A model generated the notes under the pieces. That model searched no databases. It saw only the letters and a list, made by a program, of their open reading frames with translations, and was not told where the DNA came from. The translations under genes were made by a program, and so were the position numbers. This document shows, one piece after another, positions 42,524-43,773 of a DNA stretch of 43,773 nucleotides. The stretch is from Streptomyces sp. SID3343 (GTDB taxonomy: Bacteria > Actinomycetota > Actinomycetes > Streptomycetales > Streptomycetaceae), in the NCBI RefSeq assembly GCF_009865215.1, contig NZ_WWJX01000766.1, forward strand, positions 1-43,773. The letters run 5' to 3'. Positions within the stretch are counted from its first letter, which is position 1, and every line of letters starts with the position of its first letter.

Positions 42524-43321
42524 TCAGCCGCTGATGTCGGTCAGGAGCTTTGCCGTGTCCTTGGGGGCCTCGACCGGGAAGTGGTGGCTGCCCAGGTCGA
42601 CGAGCACGATGTCGAGGCGGTCGCGGTAGCGGTCGATCGCCTCCTGTGTCACCAGGTCACGGATCGCGAACACGGTGATCGGCTGCCTCGTCTCGCGCAG
42701 CGCCGCGTCCATGTCCCAGCGCACCAGGCCCTCGATGGAACGCAGCCCCGCGGGCTGCCGCACGGCGACCATCCTCTCGAAGTACGCGTCCTCGAGGGCC
42801 GGGTCGGTCCCCGCCGGCGAGCCTCCCTCCACCAGGCCCCGGACCGCTCCGGCGAAGTCCTCGCGGAACATGCGCACCGTCGCCTCGGCCCGTTCCTCGG
42901 TCGCCGCCGGGAACAGCGACAGATAGTGCAGCGCGTCGAGGGCGACCACGCGCGTGATCGTGTCGGGCAGCAGTCGGGCGACCTCGACGGCGACCGCCCC
43001 GCCGAGGGAGTGCCCGGCCACGACCGCCGTGCGCACCGATTCGGCCTCCAGCACCGCGGCCACGTCGCGGGCGAACTCCGCCATGGTCCACACCTCTCGT
43101 GTCGACCGGGACTCGCCGTGTTCGGCGAGGTCGACCGCCAGGACGCGATAGTGCTCGGGGAGGTGCTCGGTCACCGCGTCGAAGTCGCCGCGGTCGCACC
43201 CCCAGCCGTGGACCAGGACCACGGTCGGACCGTCGACCGGACCGGCCGCCGTGTACCGGATGGTCGTATGGCCCGAACGCCGAACCTCAAGGCTCGTCTC
43301 GGTCCCGTTTCCTGTTGTCAC
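42524..43321 (-). CDS. Alpha/beta hydrolase
   Basis: A 265-aa alpha/beta-fold hydrolase. Oxyanion motif VHGWG (about 37-41), nucleophile elbow AGHSLGGA (Ser about 105), acid in the late strand region (FAIRDLVTQ) and catalytic His in GSHHFPVEAP near 248. The GTG start at 43321 follows AAGGAG 5 nt upstream. The substrate cannot be told; homologues cleave esters or C-C bonds. With the downstream old yellow enzyme it may form a small catabolic or detoxification unit. Confidence 0.92.
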   Translation of the reverse strand: MTTGNGTETSLEVRRSGHTTIRYTAAGPVDGPTVVLVHGWGCDRGDFDAVTEHLPEHYRVLAVDLAEHGESRSTREVWTMAEFARDVAAVLEAESVRTAVVAGHSLGGAVAVEVARLLPDTITRVVALDALHYLSLFPAATEERAEATVRMFREDFAGAVRGLVEGGSPAGTDPALEDAYFERMVAVRQPAGLRSIEGLVRWDMDAALRETRQPITVFAIRDLVTQEAIDRYRDRLDIVLVDLGSHHFPVEAPKDTAKLLTDISG

Positions 43322-43385
43322 GGTGTCTCCTTGATCGGGATTTCGTAGGTGCGGTCGGTTGTGATGAAGACGGCGGTCGCCGGAA

Positions 43386-43419
43386 CCCGTGCCGCCGGCG
43401 AGCGCGCCGGCGGCACGGG
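43386..43419 (-). terminator. Hairpin between the hydrolase and an upstream minus-strand remnant
   Basis: A perfect 15-bp GC-rich stem (43386-43400 with 43405-43419) with a 4-nt loop. It lies about 55 nt beyond the stop of a short minus-strand open stretch ending at 43474 (VIPAPEIAVITFSVLVPRPN), which has no start codon. Confidence 0.65.
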
Positions 43420-43599
43420 GGCGTGAGGGGGTGCTTCACTCAGGTGCGGGGCCGTGACGGCCCGGCGCTTCGGTCAGGTCTGGTTCGGGCGCGGGACGAG
43501 AACGGAGAACGTGATCACCGCGATCTCCGGCGCAGGGATTACGCCTACGCCTTGGGGCTCGCGGGTGGCGGACAGCGCGAGTACGTTCCCGACGACCTC

Positions 43600-43676
43600 G
43601 CAGTGATCGTTGCGTTAGCGATCTGAACGTACCACAAAAGCATCGATCACTGCGTCAAAAAAGCAGCGATCGATGC
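43600..43676. repeat. Three copies of a 14-bp element, two forming an inverted repeat
   Basis: gcagtgatcgttgc (43600-43613), the inverted gcatcgatcactgc (43640-43653) and gcagcgatcgatgc (43663-43676) share the core gcag-y-gatcg-w-tgc. The last two form a stem with one mismatch around an A-rich 9-nt loop. The patch is clearly A/T-richer than its surroundings, suggesting an operator/promoter region. No gene start is assigned to it; the rest of the right edge to 43773 shows no gene. Confidence 0.7.
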
Positions 43677-43773
43677 AATAGAGGTGGATCAGCGCGTCGC
43701 CGGAGCAGCCTGCGGGCGCCGCCGCGGTGAACCGCTCGGTGCGCACGGGGGCCGGAGCGCAGGTCGCGGGCCC

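Overview
High-GC actinobacterial DNA, most like the accessory arm of a Streptomycetaceae chromosome (Streptomyces, Embleya or Kitasatospora type). The reasons are strong GC bias at third codon positions, frequent GTG and TTG starts, and Streptomyces-type families: integrases with a C-terminal Cys cluster, WYL and ArsR-like regulators, RHS and pentapeptide proteins, and small hydrophobic proteins. No rRNA, tRNA or CRISPR was seen.

Layout. 0-2 kb: a complete IS630-family element with perfect ends. 2-3 kb: a MarR-GNAT fusion with its own operator. 3-14.6 kb: accessory DNA with remnants of IS21, a pentapeptide-repeat protein, a tyrosine-recombinase-like integrase with a coupled downstream gene, two TOPRIM-like proteins, a modular zinc-ribbon/GIY-YIG-like gene, and an RHS gene followed by two tiny membrane proteins. 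14.85-23.4 kb: a compact biosynthetic cluster. 24.7-30.2 kb: an ArsR-type regulator, a divergent VOC/WYL pair, and pieces of IS3, IS701 and ISAzo13. 30.5-43.8 kb: small membrane and hypothetical genes, an EF-hand protein, an SMI1/KNR4 protein, a two-gene membrane protein/regulator operon with operator pair, an old-yellow-enzyme homologue and an alpha/beta hydrolase.

The centrepiece is the 15.5-23.4 kb minus-strand operon. In transcription order it encodes a PEP mutase/isocitrate lyase superfamily enzyme, a class I aminotransferase, an ATP-grasp ligase, glutamate mutase S and E subunits, a second ATP-grasp ligase and an MFS exporter. A SAM-dependent methyltransferase is convergent at the end. 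Several junctions overlap by 4 nt (GTGA) or abut. The glutamate mutase has all the substrate-binding residues I could check, so 3-methylaspartate is a likely intermediate. The PEP mutase-like enzyme keeps the metal and substrate residues but has Cys where PEP mutase has its loop Asn, giving a hybrid active site. Together the genes suggest a small peptide built from 3-methylaspartate and a second unusual amino acid, then methylated and exported. I do not recognise this gene combination from any characterised pathway.

A second theme is frame damage. Many otherwise family-like genes are broken by single-base shifts, and most breaks I located fall in short G or C runs. Some calls made here as pseudogenes may therefore be intact genes with consensus errors. 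Others (IS21, ISAzo13, integrase N-terminus) are truly truncated or internally deleted.
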